Shown: piece after piece, positions 21,286 through 31,074 of the stretch | How positions within the stretch are numbered: position 1 is the first letter of the stretch | Layout of the letters: the number at the start of each line of letters is the position of its first letter | DNA from: Endothia cerciana | Lineage: Eukaryota; Ascomycota; Sordariomycetes; Diaporthales; Cryphonectriaceae | Reading direction: 5' to 3' | DNA: 64,000 bases | Assembly: GCA_026119935.1 (NCBI GenBank) | Contig: JALRMH010000039.1 | Location: forward strand, 62,001 to 126,000 | Notes under the pieces: model-generated | Told to the model about the DNA's origin: nothing | What the model saw: the letters and a program-made list of their open reading frames with translations, nothing else | Database searches by the model: none | Made by a program: the position numbers and the translations under genes

Positions 21286-22665
21286 GATCCTCTACAGCCC
21301 ATGTCCTCGATGCTGGCGGCATGTCAATTCTTGATGACGGAGGGGCTTGCTCGCCCGGCGACGACGACGCGTCCCAAAAATTTCCGCTACGCGCCGAGTC
21401 TGAGGGTTAGGGTCGTGAGGCTGTTGCAGGATGGTGGCCCCCTCAGCCTCGCCCCTTTCCCTAGCACCAAACCGCCAGCCCGACAAGGGAGATCCAGAGC
21501 TACGAGCATCATGCCTGCAGACCTGGGAGCATTTTTACGACGTACTATGTTATGTTTGTAAGCACTGGGTGTGTCGGCACATCTAGCGAGGCACCGAGGT
21601 TCTCGTCCACAGCAAAAATCTAGCTGGTCCTTGACTATAGGACGATCCCGGGTCAGCCATGGTGCGAGGCTCCACTCCAACCTATTTCGGACAGCGATTC
21701 GGTTGTATGTAATCTCAAATCGACAAGAATGCATCCTGGTTAGGTATGTCTGTCCGTGCGAGTAGGGGTCTCAAACCTGAATCAGGCCAGTCTACGGGTT
21801 TGAGCATCATTGAGATATCTGAGAGCAGTCCGCCCATCTCCGCAGAGACCGGCCATTTGGATATATCCAGATACTCGGCTCCGAGTTCTGGGGATATGAC
21901 AGCAAGCATTCAGAGGATATCCACCAGCTCACCGACCGCTGACTATTGTCTCCAATGACCGTGCGCTACCATTCTACGCGAGTTGGGTATCGCGACTGGA
22001 TAGAAGATATTGTGAGTGACCCATTGGATCCATCCCGCAGGTGGGGTGGCAGGCATCCGGAACCAACGAGTGCATATCCATACACGTGCCGTACCACACC
22101 ATACGGAGTCCATTAATAGAGTTACTCCCGGATTTGATATGACCATAGGATGCAAAGATACATAGTACATTGCTACCTGATTTTCTCACCTTTAAACACT
22201 CGCTTCCTTGCTCATTTTCCATCCGGACAAGAAGGCCTGGATCAGAATGACTTGTGATCTCTTATGCCAAGGTTTCAGGCTACAATCGGACCTAAGAGAA
22301 CAGAATTCGTGTTTTTCATGACGAGAAAGATACATACCCCCCCGTTCGACCTCAACTTTTGCGTGCAGTACGTAGCTCCTCTTGGCTAGGTGGGACCGGG
22401 ACTCCATGTAGGAGCAAGGGTTCTTTCAGGGGCAATCAGATAAGCTAGAGCAAAGAAAGATGATTTGTTGTAGTTCTCATACTGAGGAACGAAAGGACCT
22501 GAGTCTGGGGGATTGCTGCATCTGGCTGGGGTTGTAGGGGGAAAGGGAGGTGTATATATTTTCGTTCTCTCATGCCGGAGAGCCTTACGCGTCACTTGAT
22601 TGTCTCTTCTCAGCTCTCCTCCATTTTCGCTGGTCAATCTTGAACAGCTCTCAGTGCTCGTCACG
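21286..22665. promoter_or_regulatory. Divergent intergenic region
   Basis: 1.4 kb separates the divergent IleRS and UDP-glycosyltransferase genes. No coding gene is recognised. A TATA-like TGTATATATTTTCG lies at about 22550-22563, roughly 105 bp before the glycosyltransferase start, followed by a pyrimidine-rich stretch typical of fungal promoters. Confidence 0.55.
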
Positions 22666-24219
22666 ATGGCCTCACTCAAGAAGATCCTTTTCATCTGCTC
22701 CAGCGACTATGGCCAGGCCAACGTTATCCTGGCGACCTCATATGCGCTCCTGGCGACGGGAGCACCTGTCGAGATACACATCGGATCAGAACACCCTATG
22801 AAGCCGGAGGTTGAAAACACGATGGCACTGGCCGACGAAACCCTCAAGACAGCAGCGCCGTACAAACTTCACTTCCACGGCATCACAGGCGCGTCTCACT
22901 TTCAAGCCATGTCACGACCGGAGGCGGGTGTGATGGACGCATGGGTACTGCCCCTGCCGAATTTCTCGAATGCATCAGTTTTCATGGGCCGTTTCTCGTA
23001 CGGGTCCATGCCCTGGGAACCGGAGGAGGTTGTTGATCTCTATGCTCAGAACGTCAGCATCATCAAGGAGGTCAAGCCCGACCTCACGGTCATCGACCCA
23101 CTCTACCTGCCCGGTCTCACTGCAGCCCATCAGCTCAAGGTGAAGTGGACCGTACTAGCTCCCAACACCATCAAGGACTTTGCCGTGCCATGCCAGCCCA
23201 AAGGCGCAGCCCTGTGGAAATACCCGCTCATCGGTTCCGCCCTCCCGTACCCGGTGCCATGGTCTCAGATGGCACATAACATAGGGCTCACGCTCATCCT
23301 CGCCAAGACGATGCTGACCGACACCCGCATCAAGACGGCGGCGAGGCTCCTGAGGGAGCACGCTGGTGATGAGAACCTCCAGCTGATGTCGCTGGCCGAG
23401 CTGGGGGTGGTCCACGCGCCGCCTCCCGGGCTGAGACTCATCAGCGCCTTCTCGGAGGATCTCGACTATCCTTTCGATATCATACCCAAGCACATCATCC
23501 CGGTCGGGCCAATCGTGCGGTACGCACAGAAGCTGGCTGATGTAGATCCCAGCCTTGACAAGTGGCTGTCGAACGGGCCAACGGTGTACATCAATTTGGG
23601 CACACAGTTGAAGATGACGCCGGCCGAGGCGCTAGAAATGGCATTGGCCTTGCGTGATCTCCTCGACGCGGCTGGAGCGTCCTCGAAGATGCAAGTCCTC
23701 TGGAAGCTGAAGCGGAAGGTAGGTGATTCCAAGGAGGGGGGCGGCAGCAGCGGCAGCAGTGGCCGGGGTGAGCTCTCGTGGGAGGGCGAGTGGAGGGCTG
23801 TCCGCGACACCTTATTACCCGAGATCGAGGCAGGCCGCGTGCGTATCACGTCTTGGGTGGAGGCAGACCCGTGTTCGGTCCTGCTGTCAGGACGCATCGT
23901 CTGCTCTGTCCACCACGGGGGCGCAAACTCACACCACGAGGCGCTCGCAGCCGGGGTGCCACAGGTCGTGCTGCCGACATGGATTGATTGTTACGATTTT
24001 GGGAACCGCGTCGAGCTCAATGGCGTGGGCATCAGGGCGAACAAGACTGCGGCGCCACGGTGGGTGCGTGAGGAGCTGGGCACGGCGCTGAAGGATATCC
24101 TCATCGGAAAGAAAGCTGCCACGTTCCGAGAGAACGCGAAGAAGCTGGCCGAGAAACATCCAGAGCATGCTGGGCGGAACAAGGCTGCAAGCGTCATCTT
24201 GGAGATACTGGATTCCTGA
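22666..24219 (+). CDS. UDP-glycosyltransferase (GT1-like)
   Basis: An intronless gene of 517 residues starting MASLKKILFICSSDYGQANV at 22666; the frame is open upstream, but homology begins at this Met. The N-terminal Rossmann half binds the acceptor. The C-terminal half carries VYINLGTQ near residue 307 and the donor-binding signature with HHGGANSHHEALAAGVPQVV near residues 415-435, the fungal form of the UGT HCGxxS/PSPG motif. No signal peptide or C-terminal membrane helix is evident, so a cytosolic enzyme is likely, glycosylating a small lipophilic molecule. The acceptor cannot be told from sequence. A Gly/Ser-rich insert near residues 365-380 is low complexity. Confidence 0.88.
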   Translation: MASLKKILFICSSDYGQANVILATSYALLATGAPVEIHIGSEHPMKPEVENTMALADETLKTAAPYKLHFHGITGASHFQAMSRPEAGVMDAWVLPLPNFSNASVFMGRFSYGSMPWEPEEVVDLYAQNVSIIKEVKPDLTVIDPLYLPGLTAAHQLKVKWTVLAPNTIKDFAVPCQPKGAALWKYPLIGSALPYPVPWSQMAHNIGLTLILAKTMLTDTRIKTAARLLREHAGDENLQLMSLAELGVVHAPPPGLRLISAFSEDLDYPFDIIPKHIIPVGPIVRYAQKLADVDPSLDKWLSNGPTVYINLGTQLKMTPAEALEMALALRDLLDAAGASSKMQVLWKLKRKVGDSKEGGGSSGSSGRGELSWEGEWRAVRDTLLPEIEAGRVRITSWVEADPCSVLLSGRIVCSVHHGGANSHHEALAAGVPQVVLPTWIDCYDFGNRVELNGVGIRANKTAAPRWVREELGTALKDILIGKKAATFRENAKKLAEKHPEHAGRNKAASVILEILDS

Positions 24220-24810
24220 TGAGTACACCAAGACCCCAAGGTGCGTGAAGTCTTGGGCGAGACAATTGAGTCTACTACCACTGGGTCCTCGTCTTGTTCT
24301 TGACTCTTTCTCGGATATCTCTTCCCCGTAGGCCTGCTTCCGGGCGTTGCACGGAGGGTCTTCATGAGTTGATAATGCATGGTTCCTTCAAACGACCCCA
24401 AACTGACCGTGACAGCCTGCTGTGATATAATTTGGGGTGAAATTAGACCTACTGTAATTGAAGTGTAGCTTGAGACTTTTGTGTGAGGAGTTACTGCCCC
24501 CTGCAACCGTGCGGCTGAACTGGTGGCGGGAAGCGGGCTTATAGTACAGGAGCTTCTGAGAGTTCATTGAGCTTCGCCCTGTGACGCGATCCCAGCAGAG
24601 CTTCCAGAGCTCCCACTTCCAGACCCGAACTTCGACCCTGACCCCGACCAACCTCAACGCTGACGTCCCACCTTCGACTCTGGGCATCGCTGTGACGCTT
24701 CACGAACAACACTCCACGAGGAAGCGTCTTTCTGCCCTCTATCAAATGGCAGACACTCCTTTCTGTGTTGACAGTTAGCGCTGAAGCACCATGCTTCCCG
24801 ATCAGCCGCC
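24220..24810. other. Intergenic, UGT 3' end to ZZ/EF-hand start
   Basis: 590 bp with no recognised gene. The last 200 bp are the probable leader of the ZZ/EF-hand gene. Confidence 0.5.
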
Positions 24811-27800
24811 ATGGATTCAACTTCTTCAGCCGCTGCGACCTTGACGCGCCCACGTCTCGCCATCCAGGTTATCACGGGGCTCGCTGCTGGCTTCATAATC
24901 TACCAAGCCTGGCAGCGGCTTTCTCACCAGCCGCCTTCTGCTTCTGGCGCCCCTACGGGCAGTGGCGGCGGCAGTGGTCTGCACAGAAGCAATGCCGTCC
25001 GTAGAGCCGATCGGAGCACTCGGCGCCGGCTCGAGACTGCCCTCGAAAACCTCGTGAACGGAGGCCACGACCCCGAGCATCGACGAGAAGTCGAGGCCAT
25101 CCTTCGTCAGCATTTCAACTCAAACCACAACCAGACGACCACGGCCCCAGCAAACCTCGAATCTGACGCCCCAGACGCCGTCGCACAGCCCGACGAAAAT
25201 GCCGAACATGTCCCGGAACCCCAACCACCCACTGCCGCTGAACGGGAGGAGAACGAGCGCGAGGCCGAGACAGTAGCTGGAGATGAGCCCTCAATGCACT
25301 CCGACTGGCAAGAAGACCCCTGGACGGTGCCGCCCCCTCGCTCAGGACACAATATCGTTAGTCTGCTGTTCAGAGTCTCGGAGGACAACGCTCGACGCAA
25401 TGCCTACGTCCACCGTGGTTGCATGTGCAATGCTTGCGGGCTTCTGCCAATACGTGGTATACGCTATCGATGTGCCAACTGCGCCGACTTCGACCTCTGT
25501 GAGACATGCGAGTCCCAGGGCTTGCATATCAAGACACATGTGTTCTACAAGGTCAAGGTCCCGGCCCCGCCTTTTGGTCCTAAATCGATGCAGCCTGTGT
25601 GGTACCCTGGCGACCCTGACACAGCCCTGAGGAGTCTACCCAACCCTCTCATCAAGCATCTGGCGAGGGAGACGGGCTTTGAACGACCTGAGCTCGAGGC
25701 CCTGTGGGAGCAGTGGACGTTCATCGCGAATACCGAGTGGAGGGACGACCCGGATGAGCTGTATCTCGCTGCAGATCGCAAGACGTTCGAGAGATACCTC
25801 GTACCCTCGAGCGGAACCAAGCGCACCGTGCCAAACCTCATTCATGATCGAATGTTTGCTTTTTACGACACCAACAGCGACGACCTGATCAGCTTTCCCG
25901 AATTCCTAAAGGGCCTGTCATACAAGAAGGGCAAGGAGAGACTGGAGAGGATCTTCAAAGGCTACGATATCGATGGCGATGGGTACATATCCCGGCGGGA
26001 CTGCTTGCGAATATTCAGAACCTACTACGTATTGTACAAGCAAATGCACGGAGATGTGATCGAGGGCCTAGATCAGCAGGGTCTGCATAACTCTGACACG
26101 CAACAACTCGTCACTGGGAGGCAGCCGCTCAGCAGCCACTTCGGTCGCGAAGGTCGGGTGCCTGAAGCCGACCATGGACGCCGGATGGAAGGCAAGGTCT
26201 TCCACAGCAATGGCGATGTCTACATCACCGACGGTAAGGACGGCGTCGTCAACGAGACAAGGCCGGATACTGGAGACCGCGAGGAGATCCTTTCCAGCCT
26301 CTTCCACCACTCAGGAGACAACGAGTATGGCAATAGGTTCTATGCGTCTACTTCCGAGCACGTCACCTCCCCGAGTGGAGATGAAGTGTCGCGCATCCAC
26401 TACGAGGCCATGCTCAACCCGCCCACAGAAGTCGCAGAGCTGGTGAACTTGTTGGTTGGCGAGTCGCGCAACATTCAGCCGGGTGATGTCTCCCCCGAAA
26501 ACCGTGAAGAACAACAGAACAGCCATGATAGCGGCAGCGAGGAAGATACGTCCGTGGAAGAAGATGACACGGAAGCACTCAGGCCATCACTAGGAGGAGC
26601 CACAACGAGTCAGCCGCCAAACACGGCACTGAGATTCTCTGTTACGGCGAACGGCATCACCTCCACCGAGATTGCCTCTTCTCCGCCTGTCGCTGTGCTG
26701 AGGGAAGCTGGCGACGAACGGTGGACTAACAGGCCACCAACCGAGAGTCAGCTGAGAGCTCAGCATCTTCGTCGTGAGGCTCACAAGAAGCGGGCAATGG
26801 ACAGAAAGCTGCGGGATGCGGTGAGAAAGAAGCTGTTCGACCGCTGGAAGAAGCGCAATTTCTATTTGATGGAAGAGGAAGGCTCAACTCCCCCAGAAGG
26901 ATTTGACGCGGAAGACGACGTTCTTGCAGATACCACTGCAACAGAGGGGTTTGAGTCTAAAGACGGACAGCCTCCTCTATCTGCCCGGTCGCGGTCATCT
27001 TCAAAGGTCCGATTTGCCGAGGACACCGATGACTGCGAGATCAGGTCGAACCCATCCACGTCATCGAGAAGCGTGCCAGAGCGCTGGGGCGGGATGGACA
27101 TACCCGATGCAGAGAAAGACATGGGCAAGGAGATCCTCTATGTTGTAACGCAGCAGGCATACAACGAGATCCTGGATATCCTTTTCAAGGAGAAGGAGGA
27201 CCTTGCTGTCAAGGCTGCCCACTCGAAGGAGTGGCGGGATGCGTACCGCGATGTTCTCGACTCATTTGACCCGGATCAGCCGTTGCAGCCGCAGTCGCAA
27301 CAATCTCAGCAACAATCCGAGACTGGGCCTGGGATAGCAGTCGTCGCCGAGGTCGATGAGAACAAGCCGATCCAGGATAGAAACGTGGATGAGCTTCTTG
27401 CGACCTCGGGATACTCCATTGACAAAAATCTGGCCGTCGACGGAACTGCGGCGGGGCATGCTGAAGAACATGAGGTCGATACGAGTGTAGATGAGGAAGA
27501 CAACTCGGATGAGACGTCTGAGAGCGGGTCAGAACCTGCGGTAGACGCGATCTCCTACCGCGACCCGACTATGCCTCAATTTCGTCCCAACAACGACGCT
27601 GACCTCTGTCAACTTGATAACCCCCAGCCCAGCAGGCGCCGCAAGCCCGCCACATTGAAAGGCCTCGACGCCGCCGGGCCCAGCCAGAAGAGCCCAACGC
27701 CACCAAAGGAACGGCCCCTGACGCGCCCGCCTCGCGCGGCGCTTCTTGAATGGAAGATACTCGATGCTGCCGAGGCGGAAGCCAAGGAGCGCGGCGGGTG

Positions 27801-27906
27801 GGGCCGGTTGACTCTAGGAGAGTTCAAGGACATTTGGCACCGCGAGGAGAGCGGGCCCCACCGGCTGGACTATTTGGGGACGTGGATCGACTTCTGCATA
27901 CCTTAG
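24811..27906 (+). CDS. ZZ zinc-finger and EF-hand protein
   Basis: An intronless ORF of 1031 residues. A hydrophobic stretch near residues 17-35 (IQVITGLAAGFIIYQAW) predicts one N-terminal membrane anchor. A ZZ-type zinc finger lies at about 197-245 with the paired cysteines CMCNACG, CANCADFDLCETC and a distal His pair. Two EF-hand-like loops follow at about 350-400: DTNSDDLISFPEF and DIDGDGYISRRD, the second with a full set of calcium ligands. The remaining 600 residues are acidic and probably largely disordered, with a Gln-rich patch near 828-840. The C-terminus LDYLGTWIDFCIP looks like a natural end. ZZ fingers usually mediate protein binding. A membrane-anchored calcium-sensing scaffold is inference; no fungal function is known to me. 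Confidence 0.88.
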   Translation: MDSTSSAAATLTRPRLAIQVITGLAAGFIIYQAWQRLSHQPPSASGAPTGSGGGSGLHRSNAVRRADRSTRRRLETALENLVNGGHDPEHRREVEAILRQHFNSNHNQTTTAPANLESDAPDAVAQPDENAEHVPEPQPPTAAEREENEREAETVAGDEPSMHSDWQEDPWTVPPPRSGHNIVSLLFRVSEDNARRNAYVHRGCMCNACGLLPIRGIRYRCANCADFDLCETCESQGLHIKTHVFYKVKVPAPPFGPKSMQPVWYPGDPDTALRSLPNPLIKHLARETGFERPELEALWEQWTFIANTEWRDDPDELYLAADRKTFERYLVPSSGTKRTVPNLIHDRMFAFYDTNSDDLISFPEFLKGLSYKKGKERLERIFKGYDIDGDGYISRRDCLRIFRTYYVLYKQMHGDVIEGLDQQGLHNSDTQQLVTGRQPLSSHFGREGRVPEADHGRRMEGKVFHSNGDVYITDGKDGVVNETRPDTGDREEILSSLFHHSGDNEYGNRFYASTSEHVTSPSGDEVSRIHYEAMLNPPTEVAELVNLLVGESRNIQPGDVSPENREEQQNSHDSGSEEDTSVEEDDTEALRPSLGGATTSQPPNTALRFSVTANGITSTEIASSPPVAVLREAGDERWTNRPPTESQLRAQHLRREAHKKRAMDRKLRDAVRKKLFDRWKKRNFYLMEEEGSTPPEGFDAEDDVLADTTATEGFESKDGQPPLSARSRSSSKVRFAEDTDDCEIRSNPSTSSRSVPERWGGMDIPDAEKDMGKEILYVVTQQAYNEILDILFKEKEDLAVKAAHSKEWRDAYRDVLDSFDPDQPLQPQSQQSQQQSETGPGIAVVAEVDENKPIQDRNVDELLATSGYSIDKNLAVDGTAAGHAEEHEVDTSVDEEDNSDETSESGSEPAVDAISYRDPTMPQFRPNNDADLCQLDNPQPSRRRKPATLKGLDAAGPSQKSPTPPKERPLTRPPRAALLEWKILDAAEAEAKERGGWGRLTLGEFKDIWHREESGPHRLDYLGTWIDFCIP

Positions 27907-27915
27907 GGAAGGGAG

Positions 27916-27973
27916 ATGCTAAGTATCCTACCGTTTATCATCTTGCAGACCTGGGGCTTATCAGAGCCGAGCT

Positions 27974-28032
<59 letters not shown>

Positions 28033-28281
28033 GGACATCAGGACCAAGGCCTCGGAAGTGCGATGGATCTGGACGAGGACGAGGACATTTATACGTCAGG
28101 TCCACCGTTGGGCATGCGAGATGTGGTGGCCGACGCGGGAGGAGGCGGGGCTCAGCAGGGGTTGTTTATGACGGAGGAGCGGCAAGACTGGATGATGGAA
28201 TCGCTCAGGATCGTCCGGGAGGAGGCTAATTACAACTGGGCCATAGACACGGTTCTGGGGGGCATAGCTTCGAGGGACTGA
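27916..28281 (+). CDS. Unresolved ORF with 19-Ala tract
   Basis: The frame runs 27916-28281 and contains (GCT)18GCC, 19 alanines, followed by an acidic, apparently coding segment (MDLDEDEDIYTSGPPLGMRD, MTEERQDWMMESLRIVREEA). It begins 10 bp after the ZZ/EF-hand stop. It could be a separate small gene or a 3' exon of the ZZ/EF-hand gene, since TTGCAG at about 27953-27958 is a plausible acceptor. However, no donor of normal spacing gives the right phase, so I kept it separate. The part after the Ala tract looks more like real protein than the part before. Confidence 0.4.
27976..28032. repeat. (GCT)18 trinucleotide repeat
   Basis: Eighteen uninterrupted GCT units plus GCC. Depending on frame it reads poly-Ala, poly-Leu or poly-Cys. 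Confidence 0.95.
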
Positions 28282-28490
28282 TGTGTAGGTTATCCTTCTA
28301 CAGACTTGAAGGCGTTGCGAAGAGTGCATCCTCGGCGTTAGACAGCGACAAATAATGGACAATATGCCCATTCTGAAATGTGTCCATTTGACGATGACTC
28401 TGGTGCGGTACGAAGGGCTATACAACTATCACTGACGCTTGTCGCTCAGGCTGTTAGTGCCTACAAATATTCATCAAACATCAAAGTTTC

Positions 28491-29465
28491 TCAACCTCCC
28501 TCCGTCAACAGTGCATGCTCTCTCCAGCCCATGCCACGAACTTGGATCTGCATAGACTCAAGTATCCTGCCCTTGATGTTGGGATCCTCAATATCTTGTC
28601 CCATAAATGCACCATGCGTGCTCCCAAACTCATGCCCCTCCAGCACGGCCCACATCCTTGAGATCTCATCCGGTGGCAGGGGTATCATATTCGGAATACT
28701 CCACATGAACGCAAACGAGTTCATCCCCTCCGGCCGTCCCAGGTGCCCTTGCTCCCGCCGGGTGCCCACCGCGTCAGCCTCCCAACTGCCCAGTCCCGCA
28801 GGCGTCGTCACAAGCGTGTCCGCGATCAGGAGTCGGCCGTCGAAGAGCAGCACGAGGCTGCCGGGGAAGTGGCCGCCGAGCTTGAGTATCCTCGCGCCGG
28901 AGGGGACGTCCGCGCCAGCCTCCCCGGCCGGGATCACAACGTCCCGCTCCGTCTCGCCCGGCGGCAGGAAGACCTGCCTCGCCGGGTCGCGCTGCGCGAG
29001 CCACCGGGCGTCCTCGCCGGCCAGGTAGACCCTGCAGCCGAACGTCCGCGCCCAGAGGAGGTGCGCGGAGTAGTAGTGGGGGTGCGAGATCACGATGGCC
29101 CCGACGCCGCCCAGCCCCCTCACGGTCCTGACGGTGTCCGCGTCCAGGAGCGGGATGCAGTCCCACAGGATGTTGCCCGCGGGGGTCCTGACCAGCGCAC
29201 AGCGCTGGCCGATGCCCACCTTCGGCGCGGTGTGGATGAACGTGATGCGCTCATCTGCCTGGTACGGCTGGAAGACGTTCCGGTAGGCGCCGGGCGAGGA
29301 GAGCATCTCGCCCAGCGTGGTGAAGCCCTGGCCCGTGGGCGGCGTGAACTGCCGCGGGTCGTCGCAGATGAAGCATGTTGTCTGCTCCTGCCTGTCGGCG
29401 GTGGGGAACTGCGTGCCACAGGCGGTGCAGATCAGCCAGTCGTCTGTATCTGGCGAGAGGGCCAT
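28491..29465 (-). CDS. Metallo-beta-lactamase fold protein with zinc ribbon
   Basis: 324 residues from MALSPDTDDWLIC at 29465. A longer frame reaches 29531, but the upstream residues are not family-like. The N-terminus has CTAC and CFIC, a rubredoxin-like zinc ribbon spaced about 18 residues apart. The lactamase-fold body follows, but the usual HxHxDH metal motif is replaced by SHPHYYSAH near residue 150, a variant that keeps His-x-His but lacks the Asp-His. GGHFPGSLVLLFDGRLLIAD near residue 219 and STHGAFMGQDI near residue 290 supply further His and Asp. Related proteins are found in fungi and bacteria and their substrates are unknown. Loss of the DH pair could mean a single-metal or altered active site. 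Confidence 0.82.
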   Translation of the reverse strand: MALSPDTDDWLICTACGTQFPTADRQEQTTCFICDDPRQFTPPTGQGFTTLGEMLSSPGAYRNVFQPYQADERITFIHTAPKVGIGQRCALVRTPAGNILWDCIPLLDADTVRTVRGLGGVGAIVISHPHYYSAHLLWARTFGCRVYLAGEDARWLAQRDPARQVFLPPGETERDVVIPAGEAGADVPSGARILKLGGHFPGSLVLLFDGRLLIADTLVTTPAGLGSWEADAVGTRREQGHLGRPEGMNSFAFMWSIPNMIPLPPDEISRMWAVLEGHEFGSTHGAFMGQDIEDPNIKGRILESMQIQVRGMGWREHALLTEGG

Positions 29466-29915
29466 CGTGAGGGCGAGATCTCCCAGGACCTCAAGAGGGA
29501 CGGCAGCGCTGGAGGAACCGGGGGCCCTCACGATCTCGGGACTCTGACGGGTCGTATTCGAACGACTCCAGTAGAGGGAGGTCTGCCGGAGGGAAGGCCT
29601 CCGTGATAACAGGGACTAAAACCGTGAATGGTTTCCTCAGGAACGGGAGGCCCCTTCTGCGGGGCTGCTCCGGTCTCCGGATTCCGGATGGAGGCCGGCC
29701 AGCCCGGGGTTTTAGGGTTAAGGTTAACAGTACGTCATTGCCTGCCGAGTGGGTCTTCCGGGCCCGAGTCCTCCCAACGCGTCACGACGACCTCTCGTCC
29801 TCTTCCACATCTCCGGTTCCCGTTTACCAACCCAAAGTCGCCTCTCGCGCTGTCCATGACACCGTGCAGCAGACTAACGGTCCGGTGACAACGGCGACTC
29901 GGAATCCGCACAGCC
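29466..29915. promoter_or_regulatory. Divergent promoter region
   Basis: 450 bp between the lactamase-fold gene (minus) and the next gene (plus). No coding gene is recognised. Confidence 0.5.
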
Positions 29916-31074
29916 ATGGCACCAATACGGCGGTATCTCAGGATCACAAAGTACTCTGTGCTCGAGTGCCGCATCTACCTCGACAACCCCAGCTTGGCAC
30001 ACTCATGGCTGCTCAACCCGCGCGATCCCGTCCTGCCGAAGGTCATCGAGGCGGTGCGGCCGTTTGTCCTGCCAAAGCTGCGCGAGGAGCGCGAGCGCAG
30101 CCGGAAGAAGACCACCAAGAAGCGCGGCATCAAGGACACGGTGACAGAAGGTCTGTCCCCCCCCCCCCCAACCCCAAATCTCGAGGCTCACGCGTTTCGA
30201 AACATTTCCCTTTAAGCTTTTCGCAGGCCCATTTCGTGTCCGGCCGAGAAAACCCACCGTGGGACAACCCTCGCAGTACCAAAGCAGTGGCTGACGGACT
30301 GGTTCAGACGACTTCGAGGTGTCCATCTTCCTTACCGAGACGAGCACTCGCCACTCGCTGCTCTACAAACACAAGCACTTCCGGGACACCACACAGACGA
30401 GGCTGACGTCGAACACATCAAGGCTGACGGGCGCATCCAAGGAAGCGCCCATCGATGTCGACGGCCAGGTCCTACAAGCGGCCGCAGGAGAGACGCCGCA
30501 CGTGCCGTTACTCCGCGAGGAGGACGATGATGTGGTTACGCTCCACGACATCCCGACTATTGGCCAGGATGAGACGGCGGCAGCAGCTGTTCCTCGGGCG
30601 TCGAAACGGCGCCGCGGGACAGGCGGCACCCCACCCGACGATGACAGCCTGGATGTTGACGAGCAATATAATGCCGACATCCCAGGCTCGGACGAATTCG
30701 AGGAGGACCACGGTGATGACGATCTGTTCGTAGCCCAGGATGAGCGCGAGGGCGATGACTCAGCCCCGCCTCCAGCCAAGCGTCGTAATGACGACTCTAG
30801 CGCGCCTGAACACGAAGGAGGACCTGACGACAAGAAGAAGCTAGCCATGGACATCTCGTACGAGGGCTTTTCGATCTACGGACGCGTCCTGTGCCTGGTC
30901 GTCAAGCGGCGCGAGGGCGGCGGGGGCAACAAGGGCAAGGGCGTCGTCACGGCGGCCGGCCGGGGCAAGGCTGCGCAGTCAGCTGCGTCGGGCGGCCAGG
31001 CTGTGATGGAGAACTGGATCACTTCCACACAGATCCCCGACGCGGCTATCGACGGGCTGTCGGACGCGCTGTGA
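29916..31074 (+). CDS. Conserved fungal acidic protein, probably nuclear
   Basis: Exons 29916-30150 and 30308-31074 give about 333 residues. The intron (157 bp) has a GTCTGT donor, a C13 run just after it, a GCTGAC branch site and a TTCAG acceptor; splicing yields TEDDFEVSIFLTETSTRHSL. The N-terminus MAPIRRYLRITKYSVLECRI is followed by LLNPRDPVLPKVIEAVRPF and a Lys/Arg-rich patch. The middle is strongly acidic with basic clusters (SKRRR, AKRR) that could be nuclear localisation signals. The C-terminal block DISYEGFSIYGRVLCLVVKR looks folded and conserved. I do not recognise a characterised family, so nuclear location is inferred from composition only. Confidence 0.8.
30151..30307 (+). other. 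Intron with C13 run
   Basis: The GTCTGT donor is followed within six bases by thirteen C residues. A branch site GCTGAC lies about 20 nt before the TTCAG acceptor. Confidence 0.8.

Noticed and set aside
27890..27958. Intron joining the ZZ/EF-hand gene to the poly-Ala ORF
   Set aside because: The acceptor TTGCAG is good, but the only donors within range give the wrong phase or an intron of about 26 nt.
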